Positions 19,097 to 27,097 of a DNA stretch of 64,000 bases are shown piece by piece. The position numbers were made by a program, and so were the translations under genes. Positions within the stretch are counted from its first letter, which is position 1, and the number at the start of each line of letters is the position of its first letter. Origin of the DNA: Methylococcales bacterium. Lineage in GTDB: Bacteria; Pseudomonadota; Gammaproteobacteria; Methylococcales; Methylomonadaceae. Under the pieces are notes generated by a model. It worked only from the letters and a program-made list of their open reading frames with translations. It had not been told where the DNA came from and made no database searches. Location of the stretch: positions 20,884 through 84,883 of the forward strand of contig JAQTPT010000010.1 in the NCBI GenBank assembly GCA_028712795.1. Reading direction: 5' to 3'.

Positions 19097-19450
19097 TTAC
19101 GAACAGGGTTTTCCAGCGCCTTCGGCGCTGGTGTTAAAAGAAGTCCCGCAAGCGCAGCTCTTAACTGCGTTAGGATTGGTAAACTTGAATCCCGAACCTT
19201 CGAGGCTATCGAGAAAATCGATGGACATGCCGTCCAGCATTGGCATGCTAACCGGGTCGATAAACACCTTCACGTCGCCGCAATCAATAACAGTATCTTC
19301 CGGTGTGTGGCTGCCTTCAAGCTTCAGTCCGTATTGATAACCCGAGCAGCCACCATCGGTCACTTCTATCCGCAAACCCGCTAAGGGCGTTTCCGAACCG
19401 GCAATAAACCGGCCAACAGCGCTAACGGCTTTTTCTGTTAATGTAATCAT
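19097..19450 (-). CDS. iscA: IscA/HesB-type Fe-S carrier (nif IscA)
   Basis: 117 residues from the ATG at 19448-19450, which has AGGAGA 8 bp upstream; an in-frame start at 19477 lacks one. A-type carrier motifs are present: GGCSGYQYGL with the first Cys and CACGTSF with the terminal CxC. A-type proteins accept clusters from NifU/IscU and pass them on. First gene of the nifU-nifS-nifV unit, 36 nt downstream of the predicted sigma-54 transcription start, as in Azotobacter iscA(nif)-nifUSV. Confidence 0.92.
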   Translation of the reverse strand: MITLTEKAVSAVGRFIAGSETPLAGLRIEVTDGGCSGYQYGLKLEGSHTPEDTVIDCGDVKVFIDPVSMPMLDGMSIDFLDSLEGSGFKFTNPNAVKSCACGTSFNTSAEGAGKPCS

Positions 19451-19496
19451 TTTTATGTTCTCCTGAATGAGTGGCATCGTTCTTGATAATACTTAT

Positions 19497-19512
19497 AGCA
19501 ACCTGTATGCCA
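19497..19512 (-). promoter_or_regulatory. Sigma-54 (RpoN) promoter for iscA-nifUSV
   Basis: The minus strand reads TGGCATACAGGTTGCT, matching the -24/-12 consensus TGGCAC-N5-TTGCW, with GG and GC separated by exactly 10 bp. The start point would fall near 19486, giving a leader of about 36 nt with the iscA ribosome site. Strong sequence match plus the right gene context. Confidence 0.85.
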
Positions 19513-19619
19513 TTTCGTTATTTATTCGCTAATAGACTGTTTAACAAAGCCTTAATAAACAAGTTATACAATAAACAACGTCTTAACAAACAGGTTTCAA
19601 TCAGACAATCGACTAACAA

Positions 19620-19635
19620 TGTAGGCTTTGCTACA
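19620..19635. promoter_or_regulatory. NifA upstream activator site
   Basis: TGT-AGGCTTTGCT-ACA is an exact TGT-N10-ACA NifA-binding motif. It lies about 109 bp upstream of the -24 element at 19510-19511, a typical distance for an enhancer-bound activator looping to sigma-54 polymerase. The same site is only 20 bp from the ATG of the divergent nifZ-like gene, so NifA bound here might also affect that gene. Confidence 0.75.
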
Positions 19636-19655
19636 AAATAAATGAGGATTATGAA

Positions 19656-19919
19656 ATGACTGTAGAAGATTTAGATATCGGTGATGTCGTCTATGCCGCC
19701 AATACGATTACAGATGATGGTACAATACCCGAAGGTTTCGAAGGCAAAATATTGGCCGAAGCCGGAGCTCGCGGTGTTATTACCATGATTGGACATGTTG
19801 AAGATGAACCGTCCCGCTCTGTTTGGCTGGTGCGTTTTGAAGATAAGGACAGAAATTTGGGTAACCCCGTTGGATGCTGGGCCGAGGATTTGGTAGTTGA
19901 GGCTAAGCGAATCAATTAA
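19656..19919 (+). CDS. nifZ: Short single-domain NifZ-like protein
   Basis: 87 residues. DIGDVVYAANTITDDGTIPE, GARGVITMIGHVEDEP and FEDKDRNLGNPVGCWAEDL follow the NifZ pattern (DGT-P ... G-x-G-V ... VGC-x-E-L). They are closest in layout to the short NifZ of cyanobacteria rather than the double-domain NifZ at 13022. Good ribosome site (GAGG 8 bp upstream of ATG). Divergent from iscA, with the NifA site in between. Probably a second P-cluster maturation helper. Confidence 0.75.
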   Translation: MTVEDLDIGDVVYAANTITDDGTIPEGFEGKILAEAGARGVITMIGHVEDEPSRSVWLVRFEDKDRNLGNPVGCWAEDLVVEAKRIN

Positions 19920-19945
19920 CGGTGTTAAGTAAATGCTAAAATTTT

Positions 19946-20003
19946 CACCACGACGACACGAAGAATAATGATCAAGCCTTGAACTTCCCGTGTCATCGTG
20001 GTG
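19946..20003. repeat. Inverted repeat between nifZ-like gene and sagB-like gene
   Basis: CACCACGACGACACGAAG (19946-19963) and CTTCCCGTGTCATCGTGGTG (19984-20003) pair imperfectly around a 20-bp centre. It resembles the short CACCACGAAGACACGAAG-type dispersed repeats of many bacterial genomes. It could fold as a stem-loop after the nifZ-like gene; no T-run follows, so a terminator role is weak. Confidence 0.55.
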
Positions 20004-20088
20004 CCTTATGTTGATTCTACCTGGCCCCCCTGTGCTACAGTCCACTTCCCGTTGGAAAATGGCTGATCCTCCTTGTATTGAAGTCGTT

Positions 20089-21675
20089 ATGAATAAGCAA
20101 ACCGAAACCGTCATAAACTACCACAATCGTACCAAACACCGGTTGGAGCGATACGCCAAAGGCCCTGATTCAATCGATTGGGACGATCAACCCGATCAAT
20201 TTCGACGCTTTTCCGGCTGTGATATTGTTACTCTGCCCAAGACGGGGACTGAACTTGAACCGTTATTTGCCGGCCTGGATAACCCGGAAACAATACCGGC
20301 CAAACCGTTAACGCTGGCAAATGCCGGTTTGTTGCTTGAACTGGCGTTTGGCCTGTCGGCCTGGAAACAGTTCGGGCCAAGCCGATGGGCATTACGCTGC
20401 AATCCATCCAGCGGCAACCTGCATCCAACCGAAGCTTATTTGATCAGTACGGGCAATGATTTTATTAAATCCGGGGTTTACCACTATGTCAGTCACGACC
20501 ATAGTCTTGAACAGCGTTGTCAGTTTACGGACAATGTTCCTGAATCCGTTATTCTGATTGGCTTGTCTTCAGTTCATTGGCGGGAAGCCTGGAAATACGG
20601 CGAACGGGCTTTCCGTTATTGCCAGCATGATATTGGCCATGCCTTGGGCGCGTTACATTACGCGGCGGCGACGCTGGGATGGTCAATTCAATTACTGGCA
20701 GAATGGTCCGATGATGATATCGCCAAGCTATTGGGGCTTGCCCGGAGCGATGACTTCAAACCACTTGAACACGAATTCCCCGATCTTATTTGCCGGATTA
20801 ATACACAGGCTGGCAGCAAGCCCTTGGATATCAGAATCCTATTGGAACATGCGCAAACAGGTACCTGGTCCGGAAAAGCCGATAGCCTTCGCGCCTATCA
20901 CCTCTATAAATGGCCGATCATCGATGAAGTCGCTTTTGCCGCCAGCAAACCGCGAACGGAAGAACCTGACAAGCCAATCGCCCGGCAGCACATCATAAAA
21001 TCATCCTGCGCCAAAACAGCCACGGCAATCATCCGTCAACGCCGCAGCGCCCAACAGTTTGACGGCAGAATGACGCCGATGCCGCAAACTGATTTTTACC
21101 GGATGCTGGCCGCCGTGTTACCCACAACAGCCGCATCCGAATTCTGGCCTTGGCCACCGAAAATTCATCTGTTTATTTTTGTCCATCGTGTTGAAGGTTT
21201 AGCGCCCGGTTTATACGCGCTGCCAAGGGATCAAAATGCGCTGGAAAAATTGCGGGCCGCAACCCTGGCTGAATTTGACTGGCAAAAAATATCTCAAGTA
21301 ATACCGCTATACCACTTGTATTCAGGCGATTGCAGGGTACAAGCCAAAACGCTTTCCTGCCATCAACCGATTGCTAGCGACAGCGCCTTTAGCCTGGGCA
21401 TGGTCGCGGAATTCTGCGAAACCATCGAAACAACACCGTGGCTTTACCGCCGCTTGTTCTGGGAATGCGGCCTGATAGGTCAAGTGCTCTATCTGGAAGC
21501 GGAAGCGGCGGGCATTCGCGGCACAGGCATCGGCTGTTACTTTGATGACAGCGTGCATGAGCTTTTAGGCTTCAAGGATGAGCAATTTCAAAGCCTTTAT
21601 CATTTTACGGTAGGTAAACCGTTGGAAGATAAACGGCTGGAAACGTTACCGGCTTATGGGCATTTAAAAACGTAG
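20089..21675 (+). CDS. SagB/ThcOx-type flavin oxidoreductase (nitroreductase fold, duplicated)
   Basis: 528 residues from MNKQTETVINYHNRTKHRL; in-frame ATGs at 20059 and 19990 would add unconserved residues. The segment GPSRWALRCNPSSGNLHPTEAYL is the SagB-family flavin-binding signature. A second nitroreductase-like half follows (IIRQRRSAQQFDGRM ... GTGIGCYFDD). SagB enzymes oxidise azolines to azoles in peptide toxins, but stand-alone copies without a precursor or cyclase, as here, have unknown substrates. The stop TAG at 21673-21675 lies inside a REP-like repeat. Confidence 0.85.
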   Translation: MNKQTETVINYHNRTKHRLERYAKGPDSIDWDDQPDQFRRFSGCDIVTLPKTGTELEPLFAGLDNPETIPAKPLTLANAGLLLELAFGLSAWKQFGPSRWALRCNPSSGNLHPTEAYLISTGNDFIKSGVYHYVSHDHSLEQRCQFTDNVPESVILIGLSSVHWREAWKYGERAFRYCQHDIGHALGALHYAAATLGWSIQLLAEWSDDDIAKLLGLARSDDFKPLEHEFPDLICRINTQAGSKPLDIRILLEHAQTGTWSGKADSLRAYHLYKWPIIDEVAFAASKPRTEEPDKPIARQHIIKSSCAKTATAIIRQRRSAQQFDGRMTPMPQTDFYRMLAAVLPTTAASEFWPWPPKIHLFIFVHRVEGLAPGLYALPRDQNALEKLRAATLAEFDWQKISQVIPLYHLYSGDCRVQAKTLSCHQPIASDSAFSLGMVAEFCETIETTPWLYRRLFWECGLIGQVLYLEAEAAGIRGTGIGCYFDDSVHELLGFKDEQFQSLYHFTVGKPLEDKRLETLPAYGHLKT

Positions 21676-21701
21676 GGTGGGCAACGCTTTTCTGCCCACC
21701 G
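21672..21701. repeat. REP-like half element, family B, supplying a stop codon
   Basis: The sequence GTAGGGTGGGCAACGCTTTT then CTGCCCACC folds as a short hairpin (GGTGGGCA/TGCCCACC). It begins exactly at the stop codon of the sagB-like gene. It matches the outer arm of the repeat at 19017-19095. It could serve as a transcription-end stem-loop. Confidence 0.7.
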
Positions 21702-21787
21702 TTTACAACACCAACCGATTAAGCTGATGGGAAATGAGGCATTGCACGCCCTTCTCGGCTTTATTCAAACAACGCCCCAAGGCGAGA

Positions 21788-23002
21788 TTACTTTTTCTCC
21801 AGGGCCTCAATTCTTTTTAGCAAAACCGCAATCGTTTTATCCTGCTCCTGAATGGCTTTAATCATCGGTGCCAGAAGATCGTTATAGCGCACGGTCATGT
21901 ATTTGTCCGGTGAGCCGTCTTCCTCAATGATACCGGCGTTCTTGTAACCCGCATCGCTTAATGTCTGTTGCAGCTCTTGCGCGATGAAGCCCCACTCTTT
22001 TGTTTTCGCCGCATTATTGTTGCGGATATATTCTACAGGGCGCAATTGGGTGATGAAGTCGAGTCCCAAAGGCAAATCGTTGATGTGGTTTTTAAGGCGC
22101 TTGTCGGAAGTCGATGACCAAGGCACTTGCCCTTCGATTCGGGTGACCGAGGTATTGCCGATCCGCACCTTGTTGCAGGCGTTGACTTTTGCTTTATAGC
22201 CGATAGCTGTCGCATTAGTAAGTCCGCCTGAAGTAACGTCTGCCAGATAGCCCATAACTGTGTTTCGACTTCCTGTGATGTTAGATAAAAGCGCCTTAAA
22301 CCCTACGGCGGTGTTGTTACTTCCTCTGGTGTTGGAATAAAGCGCATAGCTTCCATTGGCTGTGTTGTAACTTCCTGTGGAGTTATAGGAAAGTGCATCA
22401 TATCCATTGGCAATGTTGTAATGTCCTGTGCTGTTTTGCCAAAGTGCATAGGATCCATTTGCGGTGTTGTAATTTCCTATGGTGTTAACTGAAAGTGCTT
22501 GATCTCCAATGGCAGTGTTGGAACTTCCTGTGGTGTTGAAAAAAAGTGCAAGATTTCCATTTGCGGTGTTGCTATTTCCTGTGGTGTTTTGTGCAAGCGC
22601 GACAGCTCCAGTGGCAGTGTTTTGGTTTCCTGTAGTGTTTGCATAAAGCGCCTGGACTCCAGTGGCAGTGTTGTAATTTCCTGTGGTGTTGGTATAAAGT
22701 GCGGAATTTCCATTGGCAACGTTGCCATCTCCTGTGGTGTTGGAATAAAGCGCCCGGGCTCCAATGGCGATGTTGCTACTTCCAGTGTAGTTGGAAGAAA
22801 GTGCATAGTATCCATCGGCGGTGTTGTAAGTTCCTCTGGTAGTCGATGGAAGCGCGCCCTTTCCAGTGGACGTGTTGGTGTCATCTGCTTCCGCAGGACT
22901 GGCAAGAGCCATGGCTAGCGCTGCGACCACTGAGGTGGTTAAAAACGACGTTTTGAAACGACAGGCGGGTTTAAGGGTATTGCTGGGGATATTAGTTTTC
23001 AT
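21788..23002 (-). CDS. Secreted repeat protein with C-terminal S74 self-cleaving chaperone domain
   Basis: 404 residues from the ATG at 23000-23002 (GAGGACAG upstream). A signal peptide ends near ASPAEADD. About 13 tandem 14-residue repeats follow, consensus NTTGxxNTAxGxxAL, like trimeric adhesin head repeats. The C-terminal about 110 residues (SDKRLKNHINDLPLGLDFI ... EWGFIAQEL ... LLKRIEALEKK) are a peptidase S74 intramolecular chaperone, as in phage tail spikes, with the likely nucleophile Ser in TSDKRLK. In phage fibres this domain trimerises the chain and cleaves itself off. No outer-membrane anchor is seen, so it is probably released or surface-bound by other means. Confidence 0.85.
   Translation of the reverse strand: MKTNIPSNTLKPACRFKTSFLTTSVVAALAMALASPAEADDTNTSTGKGALPSTTRGTYNTADGYYALSSNYTGSSNIAIGARALYSNTTGDGNVANGNSALYTNTTGNYNTATGVQALYANTTGNQNTATGAVALAQNTTGNSNTANGNLALFFNTTGSSNTAIGDQALSVNTIGNYNTANGSYALWQNSTGHYNIANGYDALSYNSTGSYNTANGSYALYSNTRGSNNTAVGFKALLSNITGSRNTVMGYLADVTSGGLTNATAIGYKAKVNACNKVRIGNTSVTRIEGQVPWSSTSDKRLKNHINDLPLGLDFITQLRPVEYIRNNNAAKTKEWGFIAQELQQTLSDAGYKNAGIIEEDGSPDKYMTVRYNDLLAPMIKAIQEQDKTIAVLLKRIEALEKK
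22240..22850 (-). repeat. Tandem 42-bp coding repeats (adhesin head type)
   Basis: About 13 units of 42 bp in the S74 protein gene, each containing a GTNTTG(T)AA-TTCCTGTGGTGTT core on the plus strand. Neighbouring units are close in DNA sequence, so slippage or recombination could change copy number and alter the head length. Confidence 0.75.
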
Positions 23003-23173
23003 GATGCTGTCCTCGTGATTGATGATGGGTTTGCGAGGGTTGGCATTTTTTGAATACCCAAAAACGCAATAAATAAAACGCAAGACTTTAATTTGTAAAG
23101 ATTTTGCCAATATTTATAACGAATTATCAGCTATATAAATCAATTGCTTGCTTGCTGATTAATTCAGCATTGC

Positions 23174-23302
23174 CTATTCTGGCTCTCTAACATTTCGATC
23201 TTGCGTTATTACGGGTTTTATGTGTGCTAAAGACCCTGGAAACGGAGCAACGCCAAAAATAATGACTTCCTCGCGATCATCAGTGTTCCATAGATTATTC
23301 AT
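23174..23302 (-). CDS. Possible 42-residue small protein
   Basis: A frame MNNLWNTDDREEVIIFGVAP..., ending at a TAG at 23174-23176, lies upstream of the S74 protein gene. The ribosome site is weak (GGA at 12 bp). No family is recognised. It may be chance; listed because the surrounding 23003-23400 stretch holds no other gene. Confidence 0.25.
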   Translation of the reverse strand: MNNLWNTDDREEVIIFGVAPFPGSLAHIKPVITQDRNVREPE

Positions 23303-23394
23303 TTTTACTATCCGTATAAATACTTATATGATTGTTTTATTTATGGTCACCTTTGACAGCCGAGTAGTCAGCTATAGCCATTCAAGCTGGATTC

Positions 23395-23627
23395 GGTAAA
23401 AGAACAAAGCGCACGCAGTAGTTGATGGCGCGACGTTGGTAACTGGCCAGATTGACCAACAATTCGGCGCTCAAGGCAGTTTCCTGATCGACATTTATCC
23501 TGTCTGTGATTATCTTGCGGCAGCAGCAATAGCTTGTGCGCCCATGAACGAGAAAGTCTGGCTGGACAAACAAAAAGAACTGTTAAAACAAAATGACTAC
23601 CAAAGTGTTTTGGACGGAACCTTATAA
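23395..23627 (+). pseudogene. Transposase fragment (possibly ISKra4-like)
   Basis: The plus strand reads VVDGATLVTGQIDQQFGAQG, then SFLIDIYPVCDYLAAAAIAC and KQNDYQSVLDGTL with a stop at 23625-23627. The D-G-A ... Q-FG-QG ... D-x-Y-xVC-YLAAAA pattern is that of a transposase catalytic region I associate with ISKra4-like elements, from memory. No start, ends or inverted repeats are visible. An isolated relic. Confidence 0.45.
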
Positions 23628-23715
23628 AACTAATCATCAGACTTTTCAATTGCTAAAAGCCGTATATTCTCTCTGATTTCGAAAAAATTTTGCGGCGCAA
23701 CCCGCAACACAAGCC

Positions 23716-24309
23716 CTAAAGCCTCAAATGCAGTATGCCAAGGATAACTGTATTCAGGAGGTTTATAGTGGGTTGAATCTGCTCGATAATTTGATTCCAG
23801 CGGATTCCCCCTATCCAATCAATAAAAATAACATCATGGGGCTGTGAAGGGAAACGGTCAGCCAACAAGAATGCATCGGGTGATTTGGCATCCAGATAAT
23901 AAATTTTCGATTTTCCCGTGCCGCCTCTGAAGATAAAGATTCGGGCCGCGTCGGCAAAATCCTGGTTTATTCCCCCTGCATCACTCAGTGCTTCAGCCAT
24001 GGTCATCCGGCCATTGATCATATACAGACTACGTGATCCTGTAGAGTTACTGCCGCGAGCAAATTCCGCACTGCCGGAACCGGTATTGTAACCTAAGCTA
24101 ACGTTGCTGAAATCTTTTTCCAGGTAATCGATTAACTGAGGCGTAATGGGTTCAAAATCGATTTTTTTCAAAATGGCTGCATTGTTTTCCGCAACAGGCA
24201 TCTCTTCGCTTGGCTGAGAGTTAAAATGCCATAGATGCTGACCCGGAACGACAGAGCAAGCTCCAAGCTGGCTCAATGCAATTAAGGTTAGTAAGTTATT
24301 GATTCGCAT
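23716..24309 (-). CDS. Wza-like polysaccharide export lipoprotein, internally shortened
   Basis: 197 residues from the ATG at 24307-24309. The N-terminus is a lipoprotein signal (LSQLGACSVVPGQHLW) followed by the start of Wza-type proteins (FEPITPQLIDYLE). The C-terminal half is the SLBB/end region (MTMAEALSDAGGINQDFADA, YYLDAKSPDAFLLADRFP, DVIFIDWIGGIRWNQIIEQI). The large polysaccharide export domain that should lie between them is missing: Wza proteins are about 370 residues. I infer an in-frame deletion product, perhaps non-functional. No capsule genes are nearby. Confidence 0.65.
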   Translation of the reverse strand: MRINNLLTLIALSQLGACSVVPGQHLWHFNSQPSEEMPVAENNAAILKKIDFEPITPQLIDYLEKDFSNVSLGYNTGSGSAEFARGSNSTGSRSLYMINGRMTMAEALSDAGGINQDFADAARIFIFRGGTGKSKIYYLDAKSPDAFLLADRFPSQPHDVIFIDWIGGIRWNQIIEQIQPTINLLNTVILGILHLRL

Positions 24310-24556
24310 AAATTCATATTTCCAGTGCAATATCCTGGGTAATTTTTGCTGACAGTATATCCTTAATGACGGTGGCAGCAGCAAACTGAAAAAACTCTTT
24401 TTTCCATTTTCTTTTAGGCATGGTTTTTATTCAGCGATTTCTGATTTTGGAAAAGACATTAACTACATTGATAAGCTGGAGCTTTCCAAAAAAATTAAAT
24501 GAATGCTATGTAACACCGTAGAATAGTATGATTAAAAATTACTTCAAAGTAGGATT

Positions 24557-25411
24557 ATGGTCTCGAAACTGACAACAACAAATCATTGCTCCGATATTGT
24601 CGGATTAAAATATGTTTACCCGGTTATTTCAAGGCGTATGGGTGGTTTGTCTGTAGGCATCAACTTTAATCCCAACAACGCGTGCAACTGGCGCTGCATT
24701 TATTGCCAGGTGCCCGATCTAAAAATTGGCGCCGCGCCAGACATGGATTATAAATTATTGGAAGACGAGCTAAGTTTTTTTCTTGATGATGTGCTTAATG
24801 GTGATTTCTATGAGCGTTTCCAGGTTGATGAAGATAAGCGGGTCATTAAGGATATTGCCATTGCCGGTAATGGTGAGCCGACTAGCTTGAAGGATTTTGC
24901 CCGGGCGGTGGAGTTGATTGGCAAGATAGCGACAGAGGCAGGGGTATTTCCGCAAAGTAACTATGTGTTGATCACTAATGGCAGTTTAGTGCATCAAACT
25001 AAAGTTCAGGCTGGTCTGAAGATATTACAATCTTATGGCGGCGAAGTCTGGTTTAAGCTGGACAGCGCTACAGAAGAAGGCAGGGCTTTGATTAACAATA
25101 CTGCGCAAAGCTGCAAGGCAAGCATGAAAAACCTGATGCTTTCGGCGAGGTTATGCAAAACAAAACTGCAAACCTGTTTGGTTGACTATAACAGGCAAGG
25201 CTTCTCTGACAAGGAAAAACAGGCCTATCTTGATTTGTTGAAACGCATTAAAGAAAGGGGTTGTGACTTGCAGCGAGTGATGCTATATACACTTGCAAGG
25301 CCGTCGTTGCAGCCGGAGGCTATTCTGTTGGCGCCGCTGTCAACCGAAATATTAAATGCATTTGCCGATGATATTCGGCACTTGGGTTTTGAAGTGACTG
25401 TGAGCGTTTGA
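24557..25411 (+). CDS. Radical SAM protein
   Basis: 284 residues. The [4Fe-4S] motif is CNWRCIYCQ (CxxxCxxC) near residue 46. Next come the SAM-binding GNGEPTSLKDF and a strand with YVLITNGSL, as in the Fe-S oxidoreductase group related to COG0731. The reaction is unknown; the absence of extra C-terminal Cys suggests a single cluster. ATG at 24557 with AGGA close upstream. It stands alone, followed by a dead IS element. Confidence 0.85.
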   Translation: MVSKLTTTNHCSDIVGLKYVYPVISRRMGGLSVGINFNPNNACNWRCIYCQVPDLKIGAAPDMDYKLLEDELSFFLDDVLNGDFYERFQVDEDKRVIKDIAIAGNGEPTSLKDFARAVELIGKIATEAGVFPQSNYVLITNGSLVHQTKVQAGLKILQSYGGEVWFKLDSATEEGRALINNTAQSCKASMKNLMLSARLCKTKLQTCLVDYNRQGFSDKEKQAYLDLLKRIKERGCDLQRVMLYTLARPSLQPEAILLAPLSTEILNAFADDIRHLGFEVTVSV

Positions 25412-25454
25412 TAGTGGGTTTGTTGTGAATTATAAGAAGCTGTCTGGCAAAACA

Positions 25455-26166
25455 TTAACAACAATTTGCAAGAGTTGATTTTAGCATCGCAATTCGGATC
25501 ACATTTTCAGCAGTTGCAGGCAGTATTTCGAAATCCTTTGATAAGCCTCGGAAATAGCCTGGCCAAGAAAAAGTTCGCTCGACTACCCATCGTTTTGGCA
25601 GGACAGCCCAATTCCCTTCGATCTTTTCCGAAATACGCAATATCATCCCTATTTTGGTAGAAGTAAACTTAAGAGCGGTGCCACAATAACCCGTATCCCC
25701 GGAAAATGCTTTCAGTGATGGGAATTTGCTGGCCGCCCCTTCCAATACTTCGCAAGCGCTTTTGGTGTCGCTCAGGTTGGCGGCATGGACCCTAACTTAG
25801 AGCGGGTTGTCGAGAATATCCACCACAATAATGTGCCGCTTATGCCCTTTAACTTTTTTACCAATATCACTCACTCGCTCTTCGCTGGCGTGCTGGGTTT
25901 TACGCATTGCGCATCGATGATCACGTAACTGGGTAGAGCGGCTTGACCTTCTTTTTGGCGGTGGTAGGCCATCAACCGATCCAGGCATTTTTCCCGGATG
26001 CCCGTTTGTTCCATTTGCTGAAATGGTCGTATACGGTTTTCCAAGGCGGGATATCTTTCGGAATTATCCGCCACTGAATACCGCCTCTCAAAACATAGAG
26101 GATTGCGTCCATTATGGATTTTTTGTGATGCTTATGTGCATTTCCGCGTTTGCGATTAAAGTTCAA
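25455..26166 (-). mobile_element. IS5-family transposase, broken by frameshifts
   Basis: Three consecutive frames on the minus strand together rebuild an IS5-type DDE transposase of the ISL2/IS427-like group. First is MDAILYVLRGGIQWRIIPKD and PPWKTVYDHFSKW (from 26166). Next come YVIIDAQCVK and KVKGHKRHIIVVDILDNPL followed by a stop. Last is AFSGDTGYCG ... WVVERTFSW (to 25455). At least one frameshift and one premature stop separate them, so the element is inactive. I could not fix the terminal inverted repeats. Confidence 0.75.
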
Positions 26167-26259
26167 CGAACAGAAATCTCAATGTAGTTGATTTCCAGCG
26201 TCCGCTTTACCTATAGGAGGTGTAAGCCTAAAACTGCTGTGTTAAGCTTTTTATGCGGA

Positions 26260-26739
26260 TCAATCCGGAGCTTTGCTTTTAACCCGAGTTCCCATGAGGT
26301 AATCAAACCATGGCCAAGTGACACACCAATTTGCGTTGGCTCCGCCAAGATGATGTTCATAATGCCAAGGCAAATGCCGCCTGGCCCAAACCAGATCCAG
26401 ATGGGCTTTACGATGCTTGTAATAATAAAGGGCTAGAGACGCATAGACCGCGCTGGTAAATGAGGGAAATATGGAGAAGATTGGCACATGCAGCAGCACA
26501 ATACCTGCCATCACTACCAGTTCCTTACTTTGAGTATTCCAGGTTGTTAAGGTCAACTTTTGATAGCCTGGATCGACCATATTGTTAATGATGCAAATAG
26601 CATGGTGATCATGCAAATGATATGCCCAAAAACTATGTAGTTTTTTCCCCAACGCATGTAGAATATATTTGTGCATCAGCCATTCACCTGCATTGGCATA
26701 AAGCAAACCTAGAAAGAATTGAACGGCTAAGGTAACCAT
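26260..26739 (-). CDS. Fatty acid hydroxylase-superfamily (di-iron) membrane protein
   Basis: 159 residues, hydrophobic with His-box motifs HKYILH, HDHH, HRKAHLD and HYEHHLGG. These form the eight-His di-iron site of the sterol desaturase / fatty acid hydroxylase superfamily. TM segments flank them (LAVQFFLGLLYANAGEWL, VVMAGIVLLHVPIFSIF). These enzymes hydroxylate or desaturate lipids at membranes. Short compared with typical members (200-300 residues), though the four boxes are complete. Substrate unknown. ATG at 26737-26739. Confidence 0.75.
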   Translation of the reverse strand: MVTLAVQFFLGLLYANAGEWLMHKYILHALGKKLHSFWAYHLHDHHAICIINNMVDPGYQKLTLTTWNTQSKELVVMAGIVLLHVPIFSIFPSFTSAVYASLALYYYKHRKAHLDLVWARRHLPWHYEHHLGGANANWCVTWPWFDYLMGTRVKSKAPD

Positions 26740-27097
26740 GAGACATCGGAAATTATGTTCTTAGGGATTAAATGATTGTGGAAGTAACAAGAATAGATTG
26801 CATAAAATTAAGTGTATTGCCGTTATGAAACCAGCACGGATATTTTCAGCCGTGTGCGCAATTATTCGTCTATCTGTTGAAAAACAATATTTCGTTCTTC
26901 AAGATCCGAATCTTCGATTTATTTATTGAAGGGAAAGTTGCCTGATTTTTTCCAGTACTTTGATTTGGGTTATAAAAAATGATTATTGTATAAAAAACCT
27001 AACGGATCATCTCACATGTCTTACATGCGGTGATATCAGTACCGTCCAAGGATTGCAGGGGATCGATAGAACGTTAACTCATCTTTTGATACCCGTT
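26740..27097. other. Intergenic stretch without recognisable genes
   Basis: 358 bp, AT-rich, between the hydroxylase-like gene and a small membrane protein gene. I see no ORF with a credible start, no RNA gene and no repeat. Confidence 0.5.

Noticed and set aside
19472..19487. A second sigma-54-like site (TGGCATCGTTCTTGAT) on the plus strand facing the nifZ-like gene
   Set aside because: The essential -12 GC is GA, and the NifA site would lie downstream of it.
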